Below are positions 44,495 through 52,911 of a stretch of DNA of 64,000 nt, one piece after another. The translations under genes and the position numbers were made by a program. The stretch is taken from contig DDSV01000017.1 of NCBI GenBank assembly GCA_002344215.1, positions 32,937 to 96,936 on the forward strand, given 5' to 3'. Each line of letters opens with the position of its first letter. Position 1 is the first letter of the stretch. The stretch is from Akkermansiaceae bacterium UBA2381 (GTDB lineage Bacteria > Verrucomicrobiota > Verrucomicrobiia > Verrucomicrobiales > DEV007). The notes beneath the pieces are model-generated. The model did no database searches, was not told the origin of the DNA, and saw nothing but the letters and a program-made list of their open reading frames with translations.

Positions 44495-45538
44495 TCAGAA
44501 TCGCTCGTAGATGGGGAGGAAGCGGTAGTTCAGAGCGAGCGAAAGCAATGACATCGCCGTCCCGTAGGCTTCCCCGTAGCTGCCGGGGAAGCTACCGTCG
44601 GGCGACTGCTGTTCCGAGAGGAGCGCGGCATTGCGGCGATTCCAGATTTCCCATGCCTCGGGGTTCCCCTGAAACAGCGCCTGGGCCATATAGTAATAGA
44701 AATAGTGAGTGTGGGCGGTCTCCTTGTGATCGAGCCGCTCGCTGATGTGGCCGAGGGCAGAGGCATACTCCTCTGTTTCCCGTTTGTGTCCGACCGCGTA
44801 AACGAGCGTTGCGACGGCGGAGCGGGCCATTGATTCTCCGCCCCCTCCGATGCCACCGCTGTAGGCGACAAATCCGGACGAGGCCGTGTTCCTTTGCATG
44901 TAGGTGAGGGCGGACTCGATCACTGCATCGGGAACAGCAAGACCGGCATTCCGGCAGGCAAGAAGCCCCATGAGCACGGCACCGGTGACTGAAGTGTCGG
45001 CATCCGTGGAGTTGGGGGCATAACGCCATCCGCCCCAGCGATTGGCCTGCTGGGCCTTCACGGTGAGCTCAATGGCCAGTTCCAGAGTGCGGGCGATGGA
45101 TTGTCTTTCTTTGTCTCCCTCGCTCCCGTCCCACAGGGTGGCCTCGTCAACCACTCCGTAGGCTTCGGCAAGAGCGAGCATCGCGAAGCCGTGGTGATAC
45201 ATGCTGTTCGGGAGGAAGCCGCTTTCCTTCTCCTGGCCGGTGATAATGGCCCGAATGGCCCGCTTGATGTTCTGACTGTGGGCTCCGAAATTCGGATCTT
45301 CGCCGCTCGCAAGGAAAGCCATCAGGCAGATCCCGGTGATCCCGTGTTCGGACCGGCTTCTCCAGGTTCCGTCTTCACTCTGGGTGCGGCTCAGGTAGGT
45401 CAGGCCTCGTTCGTAGATCGTGTCGACTTCGGGCGGAATTTCGTTTCCGAGACGAATCCCGGAATCCTGCGCGAAGGCCAGACCTGTCACGAAGACGAGG
45501 CAAAAAAGAAAGATGAGATTGATCTGGAACGACATCAT
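44495..45538 (-). CDS. Exported prenyltransferase/squalene-oxidase repeat protein
   Basis: About 347 residues from ATG 45538, one base after the stop of the upstream gene; the frame runs further up but inside that gene. A signal peptide (LIFLFCLVFVTGLAFAQ) precedes alpha/alpha-toroid repeats with the QxxDGxW-type motifs (RTQSEDGTWRS, QQANRWGGWRYAP, SEQQSPDGSFPGSYG). The fold is that of squalene-hopene cyclases and prenyltransferases, but the DxDD catalytic motif of cyclases is not present, so it is probably a binding protein. Second to last in the operon. Confidence 0.8.
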   Translation of the reverse strand: MMSFQINLIFLFCLVFVTGLAFAQDSGIRLGNEIPPEVDTIYERGLTYLSRTQSEDGTWRSRSEHGITGICLMAFLASGEDPNFGAHSQNIKRAIRAIITGQEKESGFLPNSMYHHGFAMLALAEAYGVVDEATLWDGSEGDKERQSIARTLELAIELTVKAQQANRWGGWRYAPNSTDADTSVTGAVLMGLLACRNAGLAVPDAVIESALTYMQRNTASSGFVAYSGGIGGGGESMARSAVATLVYAVGHKRETEEYASALGHISERLDHKETAHTHYFYYYMAQALFQGNPEAWEIWNRRNAALLSEQQSPDGSFPGSYGEAYGTAMSLLSLALNYRFLPIYERF

Positions 45539-45539
45539 T

Positions 45540-46532
45540 TCAGGATTCCTTGACCTCCGGAGCTTCCTCTCCGGCTTCCTCCGCTTCGCGGTATTCCTCT
45601 TCCGCTTCACCCGCTTTCCGTTTAAGGGCCGCCTTCTCCCTGGCCTTTTTGAGGCGGCGTTTCTGGTCCCAGAAGTGGTCGAAATTTGAGGTGGCTTCGC
45701 GGAGCCGGTCGAATTGTTCATTTGTCAGGATCGCCTTTAGCGTCTCCTCGTCGGAGGCGTTTGCGAGCGACATCAGCATTCCGCGTTCGAAGTAATCGCC
45801 CCAGTAGCGCTGGACGTCGACGAGGTAGTCGACAGCCGCGCCGTGGACGAGTTCCGCCATTCTTGTCTTCTGGTCGGGAGTGAGTCTGAGATGATCATCA
45901 ATCGTGGAGACTGACATCTTCGCAAAGGCATCAACCCGGTCGCGATAGCGTTGCTCGAGGACGGATTCGTAACGCTTCACCTGCTCTTCCGTGAGAACGT
46001 CCTTGAGGGTGTCTTTCCAGAGGTCGAGTGACTCGCCCTCCTCCTCGGATCGGTTGCCGCCGAAGTTTACGCTGCCCATGCCTTCAAGCATTTCCTTCGC
46101 GGCGTCACCTTCCGTGCTTTCGAGGCGGGTGCGGAAATAGCGCTCAGCCTGTTCGTGCCACTCCTTCATGGAACGTTCCGAGGCGCCTTTCGCGGCCAGT
46201 TCGAGACTGTCGCGCTGGGAGGAGTCCAGCTTGCAGAGACGGACGATATCGTCGATCACCACCTTCATGAAATCCATGCGCTTGTCTCTTTCCGCCTCGG
46301 CGAGCTTGAGAATGTGCTGGGAGATCTGGGCGCTGAGGGGCTCGGGCATTCCGTCAGCAGCAGTGGCTTCCGGCTCTGCTTCGCCGGCATCAGCTCCCGG
46401 CTTCTCGACAATGATAAACGGATCCGGTTCGTTGATCACATTTTGCGCCACAAGTGAGGACGAATGAAAAAACGTTCCCAGAGCGAAAACGAGAGCAAGG
46501 AGGGCTCCCGGGTATTTGGTGTCAGGCATCAT
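45540..46532 (-). CDS. Exported Glu-rich helical protein of unknown function
   Basis: 330 residues with a signal peptide (ALLALVFALGTFFHSSSLVAQ). The mature part is mostly charged helix, with segments such as LTEEQVKRYESVLEQRYRDR and LRLTPDQKTRMAELV that resemble the Spy/LTXXQ type of periplasmic chaperone. The end (from about residue 285) is a charged coiled coil. It sits between the DUF4175-like gene (8 bp upstream) and the repeat protein (1 bp downstream), so it is co-transcribed. The Spy-like reading is tentative. Confidence 0.6.
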   Translation of the reverse strand: MMPDTKYPGALLALVFALGTFFHSSSLVAQNVINEPDPFIIVEKPGADAGEAEPEATAADGMPEPLSAQISQHILKLAEAERDKRMDFMKVVIDDIVRLCKLDSSQRDSLELAAKGASERSMKEWHEQAERYFRTRLESTEGDAAKEMLEGMGSVNFGGNRSEEEGESLDLWKDTLKDVLTEEQVKRYESVLEQRYRDRVDAFAKMSVSTIDDHLRLTPDQKTRMAELVHGAAVDYLVDVQRYWGDYFERGMLMSLANASDEETLKAILTNEQFDRLREATSNFDHFWDQKRRLKKAREKAALKRKAGEAEEEYREAEEAGEEAPEVKES

Positions 46533-46540
46533 TTCAGCTG

Positions 46541-49500
46541 CTAATTCGATTCAAGTTCGTTAAAATAGGTATCCAGCCCGCGCCGGAATTCTTCCGGGAG
46601 CTCTCTCCCGGCTTTGCCGGTGGACTGCTCAACTTCGCGGGAAACAGGGGTGATGGATTCATCACTCGTGCCTCCCGGGCCAATGTCGCTCAAAGAGGAA
46701 CCGCCGCCCCCCGAGGTCCCGCCATTGCCCGGATTCCCACCACCACCGCCGCCGCCTCCGGATTGCTGGCGTTTTGATTGGAGCAGTAATTCGATGGCTT
46801 CCGTTTGTGCCGCGATCGCTTCCGTACCGGTATCGGGGCGCGCGAGCACCGCATGAGACTGACGCATGACATCAGAGACGAGCGAGAGGAGCTGGACTTC
46901 TTTCCCGAATCCGTCAGCATCCGGCAGGGCTTCAATGTCGGCGATGACTTCGTCGACTCTTTCCCGGATTTCAGTTTGGGTGTACTCCAGCGGACGGACT
47001 TTTGACGCATACACGTCGGGAGCGAAGACCGGTCGGGTGCCCTCCATCTCCCGGGTCTCATCCCGCAACTGCATCTCTTCCTGAAGAGCCTTCATGATGT
47101 TGAGCACGATCTCCGGAGGAAGGCTCTTCGATTCGCCCTGTTTCTCGTTGGATTCAGACTCTCCCGAGCCGGCCACGAGTTCCTCAGCCCAGCGGTCGAG
47201 CGTGTCTGCCCAGAACTCGGCCGACGCGATGGAGCGCCCGTTCAGGTTGACGAGTGACTCATGACCGATGGCCTTGATCCCGGCGACGACGGCCTGGTCT
47301 TTCATCTGATCAAGGACGTTCTTGTAGATCACGTCCTGTTTTCTCTGGAAGTAGGCTTCAAGGTCGCTCTGAATTTCGTAGACAAAGCGGCTCTGGTTTT
47401 CCTGTTCACTGGCTGCCCGCTCGGAGATATCACGGAATTGCTGTTCCACCCGGTGTTTGGGTAGGCCGAAACTTTCATTGAGAGTCTCGTTGAGGGTGGC
47501 TGCGACTTCCGTCTGCTTGCGAGAAGCTGCCTTGAGGCGCTTCACAAAGGTACTCGCTTCGAGGTTGGAGAGAATCTCCTGAAGCTCTTCCGTAACCCGG
47601 GCAAACTCGGCAAGCAGCTCCTTCTGCTCCTCGATCGCTTTTTCCAGTTTCTTCGCAGCAGGGGTGGAGGCACCCGACCCGGCTTCCTTCTTTTTCTCAC
47701 CGCTTTGCCCCAGAGTGGTTTGAGGAAGGCCTTGCGGGGCAGGGGATTGACCGTCTTTGTTCTCCTTTTCTTCCGGTTTGTCCGGGGCGGCGGGCTCATC
47801 CCTGCCCGGGCTTTCCTCCTTGTCCGAAATTCCGGGCGCTCCTCCGGGAGCGCGCGAGGCCTGCTGTATCAGGTCGGCTACCGAGGGCATTCGCTCTTTT
47901 GCAATTTCCTCGAGGGCGACCATCATGTCGGCCCACGACTCGAGACGGTCCGCATCAAACTCCGTGTTTCGTGCAGCCTCTTCAACGAGGCCGCGACCTG
48001 AACGATTCAGGGCATCAAGCCGGCGCGAGTTCCCGGACTCGGCTGAGGCCTGCTCCTGAAGGCGGCGGCGATTTTCGGGATGGTCGAGTTCTTCAGCGCT
48101 GAGATCCCGGAGGGCAAGGTTCGCCTCATGCAGCTGCTGTTCCCGTTCGTACACTTCGCGGGCGTTGCGGAACCATTTGGAAAACTCCTCGGTGAGCCAT
48201 TTGGCATGATCCTGGGGACTCATGACATGCAGAACAAAGGCCGGAGAATAGGCGCGCTCACGGTCCGGCAGAAAATCGGTCGCGAACGCACGAATCTCCA
48301 GGGTTTGCGGGGCGACACCCTCGCGTTTGGCGGAAAAGGTTCCGAGGGTCTGGACCGAGGTTCTCTCGGGTTCACCCGCAGCGACGGGTTTCTCGCCTTT
48401 TTCCGGAGCTGCCGGGGCGCCTGCCGCGCCGACGGCCCGCCATTCCAAGCCAATTTCCCTGAGCCCGAAATCGTCAGAGGCGGTAATGTCGAAGTTGACG
48501 ACCTCGTCCTCAAGCACAACCCGCCTCGATCCCACCTGGTTGGCAAAGATATCGGGAGCGCTATCCTCGGCGGGGTTGATCGTGAGTTCGAGCGGGGATT
48601 TCGCCTTGAGCCCGTGGACATCGCTCCAAGTGAAGGTCCGGGTGAGGGGGCTCTTCACTTGAATCGGAGCGGTCGAGAAAACAGCGCCCTCGACCCGGGC
48701 CGGTTCGCCATCGGCATTTGCCTCGGCCAGGTCCCTTGAGGCAGTCGCCCGAATCGTCGCGGTGGCCCCTTCAACAATCGAGATCACCCCGCCGCGGACG
48801 GGAAGAACAGGGTCCCTGCTGTATCGAAGATAGTCCGGTAGACGGACGACCGCCTCAACCGCCGTTAATTCGGGACGGGGCAGCGGATCGACGATGATTT
48901 TCTCCCTCGCGTCCCCGACGCGCAGCGAGAGAGTTCCCGCCTCTTTTTGCGGGGGGATCGTGAAGTCGTAATGTTGTTCGTTGCGGGGGGAACTGAGCTT
49001 CGTTTTTCCGGGAAGTTTGAGGGTCGCCGTATCCGGCCTCCACTCGGTGGAGGCGGTCAGATCGGGGGAGAGCTCAAATGCTTCCGCGTAGGGGACGACC
49101 AGGGTATCCGCGACCGGCTCCAGTTGGGCGAAGGTGTATCGATCTACGTTCCGCCACGGGGAAACCCATCGGGCCATCGCATTCCTGGCGGCGTCGGACA
49201 CCAGAGTGAGGAGAAGACCTGACACAAAAAGCGCTGCGACGGCGGTGAAAAGCCATTTTCCGTAGCCACCTGCGGGGATGGCTTGAGTAAAGTCCTCTTT
49301 TCCGGCGCGCTCATCCACCTGCCGCATCGCTGCTTCAATCAGGACGAGACTGTTGCTGCCGGCATGATTGTGGGCCAGTTCGATGATACCGAGCAGTTCG
49401 TCCCCCAGACCGGGATAGCGTCGTTTCAGAAGGCTGGCAGCCTGGCGCAGTGAACGTTGCTGCCAAACCCAGCGATGCCAGAGAAGGGGAAGTCCGAGAG

Positions 49501-49750
49501 CCGGGACGGAGAATCCTGAGACGAGCAACGCGGTTCTCAACCAGACCGGAGTGTCAATGATGCGGTCGATTGCAAAAACGAGCAGATACGAGAGGCATAG
49601 TCCGACGAGACCGGCAAGGGCTCCTTCGGCTATTTTGACCGACCAAAGCCGTTCGCGAAAGACCCCGAGCTTTTCCTCAAGACGCGGCGGCAGAGGCAGG
49701 TCATCATTCGACGGCTGCCCGGGCTGCTTCGCTGGATTTACACCGCCCAT
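46541..49750 (-). CDS. DUF4175-like large membrane protein
   Basis: About 1069 residues from ATG 49750. Two or three N-terminal transmembrane helices (residues about 35-85 and 160-180) are followed by a long periplasmic-looking part with beta segments (YDFTIPPQKEAGTLSLRVGD, DFGLREIGLEWRAVG) and then coiled coil from about residue 530 with a Pro/Glu-rich linker. The C-terminus has a long Gly-rich tract (GGGGGGGGNPGNGG). Proteins with this layout lie in PVC operons with MoxR/DUF58-type genes. No enzymatic motif. It is the first gene of the four-gene operon and follows a terminator that ends the selenoprotein gene. Confidence 0.75.
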   Translation of the reverse strand: MGGVNPAKQPGQPSNDDLPLPPRLEEKLGVFRERLWSVKIAEGALAGLVGLCLSYLLVFAIDRIIDTPVWLRTALLVSGFSVPALGLPLLWHRWVWQQRSLRQAASLLKRRYPGLGDELLGIIELAHNHAGSNSLVLIEAAMRQVDERAGKEDFTQAIPAGGYGKWLFTAVAALFVSGLLLTLVSDAARNAMARWVSPWRNVDRYTFAQLEPVADTLVVPYAEAFELSPDLTASTEWRPDTATLKLPGKTKLSSPRNEQHYDFTIPPQKEAGTLSLRVGDAREKIIVDPLPRPELTAVEAVVRLPDYLRYSRDPVLPVRGGVISIVEGATATIRATASRDLAEANADGEPARVEGAVFSTAPIQVKSPLTRTFTWSDVHGLKAKSPLELTINPAEDSAPDIFANQVGSRRVVLEDEVVNFDITASDDFGLREIGLEWRAVGAAGAPAAPEKGEKPVAAGEPERTSVQTLGTFSAKREGVAPQTLEIRAFATDFLPDRERAYSPAFVLHVMSPQDHAKWLTEEFSKWFRNAREVYEREQQLHEANLALRDLSAEELDHPENRRRLQEQASAESGNSRRLDALNRSGRGLVEEAARNTEFDADRLESWADMMVALEEIAKERMPSVADLIQQASRAPGGAPGISDKEESPGRDEPAAPDKPEEKENKDGQSPAPQGLPQTTLGQSGEKKKEAGSGASTPAAKKLEKAIEEQKELLAEFARVTEELQEILSNLEASTFVKRLKAASRKQTEVAATLNETLNESFGLPKHRVEQQFRDISERAASEQENQSRFVYEIQSDLEAYFQRKQDVIYKNVLDQMKDQAVVAGIKAIGHESLVNLNGRSIASAEFWADTLDRWAEELVAGSGESESNEKQGESKSLPPEIVLNIMKALQEEMQLRDETREMEGTRPVFAPDVYASKVRPLEYTQTEIRERVDEVIADIEALPDADGFGKEVQLLSLVSDVMRQSHAVLARPDTGTEAIAAQTEAIELLLQSKRQQSGGGGGGGGNPGNGGTSGGGGSSLSDIGPGGTSDESITPVSREVEQSTGKAGRELPEEFRRGLDTYFNELESN

Positions 49751-49842
49751 GATCACCCTCAATTTAACCACAGTCCTGAGCTTTCCGCCAATGGCCAATT
49801 CGGACTCGCGGAATCAAGGCTGGATCCGCGAAGCCTTTTTAA

Positions 49843-49882
49843 AAGAAAAGAAAAGAGCCCCGATGCCGGAGCAAAGGGGCTC
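49843..49882 (-). terminator. Rho-independent terminator after the UGA-containing small gene
   Basis: On the minus strand GAGCCCC pairs with GGGGCTC around a short loop, followed by TTTTCTTTTCTTTT. It lies about 55 bp after the stop at 49937 and separates that gene from the DUF4175-like operon. Confidence 0.85.
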
Positions 49883-49936
49883 AAATTTTCGGGAATTTCC
49901 CGGAAAGGCGGAGCCACCCGGGAACAACTGAGCGGA

Positions 49937-50260
49937 TTACTCCTTTTTCTCAGCCGCAGGTTCCCAGGTGTTGACTACATATTTCTCAGCATTCCCACCA
50001 AGTGAAGCGACTGCCGCCTCTTTGGTGATCTCGGTGCCTTCCTCGAAGACAACCGTGACTAGCTGGGTATCCGCTTCCTTGCCATCCTCGATGGAGATGG
50101 ACTTGAAGCCCTTGAGGCTGCTGAACGCCGAACTGACGTCTCTTTTACAACCCCCTCAAACAACGCCGGTCATCCCGGCGACATAGGACACATCACCAGC
50201 CATCGCCGTGGAGGCGAGAGCGATGACGGCCACCGTCATAGATACGATTAGTTTTTTCAT
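49937..50260 (-). CDS. Small exported selenoprotein candidate with UxxC motif (HMA/MerP-like)
   Basis: The frame from ATG 50260 to TAA 49937 has one in-frame TGA (50156-50158, codon 35); read as Sec it gives 107 residues. A signal peptide (MKKLIVSMTVAVIALASTAMA) precedes GDVSYVAGMTGVV, then U35-G-G-C38-K-R-D-V-S-S-A-F. This resembles the GMTCxxCxxxVxxAL motif of heavy-metal-associated/MerP domains with Sec in place of the first metal Cys; three residues (GVV) lie between GMT and Sec. The frame stays open and protein-like for 73 codons after the TGA, which argues against a pseudogene. The adjacent selA/selB/selC/selD set and a candidate SECIS just after the UGA support Sec. It probably binds a soft metal or acts as an exported thiol/selenol redox protein. 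Gene callers would truncate it at the UGA. Confidence 0.85.
50124..50158 (-). promoter_or_regulatory. Candidate bacterial SECIS of the small selenoprotein
   Basis: Reading from the UGA at 50158-50156, 16 bases later a 5-bp stem (ACGTC with GGCGT, one U-G pair, extendable by a G-U) carries a 5-base loop, AGTTC. Stem length, distance from UGA to loop (21 bases) and a G in the first two loop positions fit the general bacterial SECIS model. Weaker than the selD element. Confidence 0.5.
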
Positions 50261-50292
50261 TTTGATAAGCGGCAGGTCAAAACGACCCGCTC

Positions 50293-50319
50293 GTTGATTC
50301 TAATACGTTTTAAATCAAC
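50293..50319 (+). promoter_or_regulatory. Dyad-symmetric element between divergent selenoprotein and mnmH genes
   Basis: GTTGATT and AATCAAC form a perfect 7-bp inverted repeat with a 13-base AT-rich centre, 33 bp above the small selenoprotein ATG and about 115 bp above the mnmH ATG. Its position between two divergent selenium genes makes it a candidate operator; no regulator gene is adjacent. Confidence 0.35.
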
Positions 50320-50433
50320 TTTTGTGACAAAACGTTGCGTATTTGCGTGCTCTCATCCATGTAAGTTTTCGTTCCAGGACCCGAGAATTCTCTTTTGTCC
50401 GGCGTGGACGTCTTTGAGGGGGGGCCAAATTTC

Positions 50434-51516
50434 ATGAGCCGAACGATCGGAAAAATCTCTTTCCCGCTGCCTGAGGGGTCTCATTTTCATGAGATGATAG
50501 ACGTTCGTGCCCCGGTTGAGTTTGCCGAAGACCATGTCACCGGAGCAATCAATCTCCCGGTGCTGAACGACGAGGAGCGGTGTCTGGTCGGCACCATTTA
50601 CAAGCAGAGCTCTCCTTTTGACGCAAGGAAGATCGGAGCAAGCCTCGTTTCCAAAAATATTGCCGCGCACCTCGACTCCCATTTTTCAACAAAAGGGAGG
50701 GATTATCGCCCACTTCTCTATTGCTGGCGGGGCGGCCAGCGCTCCGGAAGCATGGCAACGGTGCTGAACGATATCGGCTGGGCCACGACGCTGATCGATG
50801 GGGGGTACCGCACCTACCGGACGCACGTAAATGAAACGATCAGCCGGAAATCGGAGGAGCTTTCTCTGATAGTGCTCAATGGATTCACCGGAGCGGGTAA
50901 AACGCTCATCTTGAAATCGCTTGAAAAATCGGGCCATCAGGTCCTCGATCTTGAGGCAATGGCCAGTCATAAGGGCTCCGTTTTCGGCGGAGATCCGGAG
51001 AATCCCCAGCCGGCTCAAAAGCGCTTTGAATCCCTGCTTTTCGACCGCATCGCCCCCTTTGACCCGACGCGGCCGGTCTTTGTTGAAGCGGAAAGCTCGA
51101 AAATCGGGAAACTCAATCTCCCGAATCCTCTCTGGCAGCAAATGAAGCAGGCCCCGGTGGTCGAAATCTGTTCGCCGCTCGAGTCCCGGGCCGCCTACCT
51201 GACCGCCGATTACCGGGAATGGCTCTCGGATCCGGGGAGGGTGAGTCGGACCATTGACCGCCTCAAAGGCTTTCACGCTGACAAGATCCTCACCGAATGG
51301 AAGCTCATGTCGGAGCGGGGGGAATGGGAGGAACTGGTGACGCTCCTTCTTTCTGAACACTACGACAGGCGCTACTCAGTCGGGGGGAGCGGTTCCTTCG
51401 AGAGGCCCTCGTTCACCCTCCCGTTGCCGGCGCACGATCCGGCGAGTATTGAGTTTTGTGCGGCTGAGCTGGTGGAGAAAAGCAGCTCACTTTTTACCCC
51501 GGCAGTCGTTTCCTGA
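50434..51516 (+). CDS. mnmH: tRNA 2-selenouridine synthase MnmH (SelU)
   Basis: About 360 residues from ATG 50434, which has a GGGGGGG-type ribosome site 10 bp upstream; the frame begins at a TTG at 50395. The N-terminal rhodanese domain carries LYCWRGGQRSGSM with catalytic Cys97, the same position as in E. coli SelU. The C-terminal P-loop domain has Walker A GFTGAGKT. It uses selenophosphate from SelD to change 2-thiouridine to 2-selenouridine at the wobble base of some tRNAs. It is the first gene of the plus-strand selenium cluster and is 7 bp before the desulfurase. Confidence 0.95.
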   Translation: MSRTIGKISFPLPEGSHFHEMIDVRAPVEFAEDHVTGAINLPVLNDEERCLVGTIYKQSSPFDARKIGASLVSKNIAAHLDSHFSTKGRDYRPLLYCWRGGQRSGSMATVLNDIGWATTLIDGGYRTYRTHVNETISRKSEELSLIVLNGFTGAGKTLILKSLEKSGHQVLDLEAMASHKGSVFGGDPENPQPAQKRFESLLFDRIAPFDPTRPVFVEAESSKIGKLNLPNPLWQQMKQAPVVEICSPLESRAAYLTADYREWLSDPGRVSRTIDRLKGFHADKILTEWKLMSERGEWEELVTLLLSEHYDRRYSVGGSGSFERPSFTLPLPAHDPASIEFCAAELVEKSSSLFTPAVVS

Positions 51517-51523
51517 TCAAGCC

Positions 51524-52675
51524 ATGGGTCCGGTGAAAATCTATCTCGATTCCAATGCCACGACGCAGGTGCATCCGCGCATCATTGAGGCGATGATGCC
51601 CTATTTTTCTGATCGATGGCACAATCCCTCCAGCGGTTACGGGGCGGGCCGGGAGGTGAGGCAGGCCATCGAAATCGCCCGTGAGCAGGTTGCCTCCCTG
51701 ATCGGGGCAAAGCCCGGAGAGATCGTCTTCACGGGTTGCGGGACTGAGTCGAATAGCACGGTCATCAAATCCCTCGCCCGGGAGATTGGCCGGAAACACT
51801 CGAAGGTGGTCTGCAGCTCGATCGAGCACAGCGCCGTGCTCCGGCCGGTCGAGGCGATGGCAGCCGTCGGCTTCGAGGTGGAAACGGTCGGGGTTCACGA
51901 AGACGGACGGGTTGATCTGGCGCAGTTCGGCGCGGCCATTGATCCGGGCTGTCCGGGATTCGCCTCCGTCATGTGGGCTAACAATGAAACCGGAGTGATT
52001 CAACCCATGGGGGAGCTTTGCCGCCTTGCCAAAGAGGCGGGCTGGTTTGTCCACACCGATGCCATCCAGGCGGTCGGAAAAATTCCGGTGCGGGTGGACG
52101 AAGTGCCGGTCGATTTTCTTTCCCTTAGTGGACATAAATTTCACGCTCCCAAGGGGGTGGGGGCTCTCTTCATTCGCAAAGGGAGTCCGTTCGAGCCCAT
52201 GATCCGCGGGGGAGGACAGGAGTCAGGCCGCCGCAGCGGGACTGAAAACGTGCCCTATATCGTCGGGCTCGGTGTCGCGGCCGCGATCATGCAGGAGGAA
52301 ATGGCCGGCGGGGGACTTAAGCGCGTCGCCTCACTGAGGGATCGGCTCGAAACAGGCTTGAGTGAGCGACTGGACAGGGTTCAATGCAATGGATCGCGGG
52401 AGCATCGCACGGGCAATGTGACCCATCTTTCTTTCGGCGGTTGCGCCGCTACAGAGCTTCTTCCAGCTCTCGATGCGGTCGGGGTGGAATGCTCGGCCGG
52501 CAGTGCCTGCATGACCGGCAAAGGCAAACCCAGCCACGTCCAGAAGGCGATGGGCTTCAGCGACGAACACGCCTTCAGCAGCCTGCGGCTCTCGCTTTCG
52601 ATCTTTACGACGGAGGCGGAGATTGATGAAGCGGTAGAGAGGATTGTCGAGGTGGTAAAGAGGGTGAGGGCTTGA
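51524..52675 (+). CDS. NifS-like cysteine desulfurase (possible selenium donor)
   Basis: About 383 residues from ATG 51524 (7 bp after mnmH; the frame extends into that gene). IYLDSNATTQVHP opens it; SGHKFHAPKG carries the PLP lysine Lys205; the catalytic Cys329 is in GSACMTGKGKPSHVQ. It releases sulphur, or selenium from selenocysteine, as a persulphide or perselenide. Its place between mnmH and selC/selD suggests a job in giving selenium to SelD or sulphur to the 2-thiouridine needed by MnmH; this is inference. Confidence 0.88.
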   Translation: MGPVKIYLDSNATTQVHPRIIEAMMPYFSDRWHNPSSGYGAGREVRQAIEIAREQVASLIGAKPGEIVFTGCGTESNSTVIKSLAREIGRKHSKVVCSSIEHSAVLRPVEAMAAVGFEVETVGVHEDGRVDLAQFGAAIDPGCPGFASVMWANNETGVIQPMGELCRLAKEAGWFVHTDAIQAVGKIPVRVDEVPVDFLSLSGHKFHAPKGVGALFIRKGSPFEPMIRGGGQESGRRSGTENVPYIVGLGVAAAIMQEEMAGGGLKRVASLRDRLETGLSERLDRVQCNGSREHRTGNVTHLSFGGCAATELLPALDAVGVECSAGSACMTGKGKPSHVQKAMGFSDEHAFSSLRLSLSIFTTEAEIDEAVERIVEVVKRVRA

Positions 52676-52683
52676 TCGCGGAA

Positions 52684-52742
52684 CCGAGGGTCTCACGACC
52701 TTCGCTACGGCAAGCAGGTAGCGAAACTCGTGAGAGTTTCGG
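52684..52742 (+). repeat. Long imperfect palindrome (extragenic hairpin)
   Basis: Eight bases after the desulfurase stop, TCTCACGA and TTCGCTAC are mirrored by GTAGCGAA and TCGTGAGA around a 9-base loop, with a 2x2 internal loop, and outer CCGA/TCGG arms. There is no T-run, so it is not a classic terminator. It resembles a REP-type mobile palindrome; I found no second copy in this window. Confidence 0.6.
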
Positions 52743-52801
52743 AAAGCCGGACTGCCGCCGTTGACCACTGCCTTCGCATAAGCCATCGTTGGGCGTGTTC
52801 A

Positions 52802-52898
52802 GGAGAGAGATGGGCGCCTGGTGGCCTCCGCGGTCTTCAAAACCGTTGTCGGCGAGTGATCCTTGCCGGGGTTGGTTCGATTCCTTCCCTCTCCGCCA
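52802..52898 (+). tRNA. selC: tRNA-Sec (anticodon TCA)
   Basis: 97 bases including an encoded CCA. The anticodon arm is GCGGT, loop CTTCAAA, ACCGT; the anticodon is TCA, reading UGA. A 7-bp variable arm (CGGCGAG with CTTGCCG) and an acceptor of at least 8 pairs (GGAGAGAG with CCCTCTCC) match the oversized tRNA-Sec. The T-loop has TTCGATT. Several non-Watson-Crick pairs are visible (an A-C in the acceptor, a C-C in the D stem and two U-U in the T stem). It lies just upstream of selD. Given those oddities, structure prediction should be checked, but the identity is well supported. Confidence 0.88.
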
Positions 52899-52911
52899 AT
52901 TCCCAATAAAC

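Noticed and set aside
49937..50260. Pseudogene reading of the UGA-containing small gene
   Set aside because: Only one stop, coding character continues after it, SECIS-like hairpin present and a full Sec machinery is next door.
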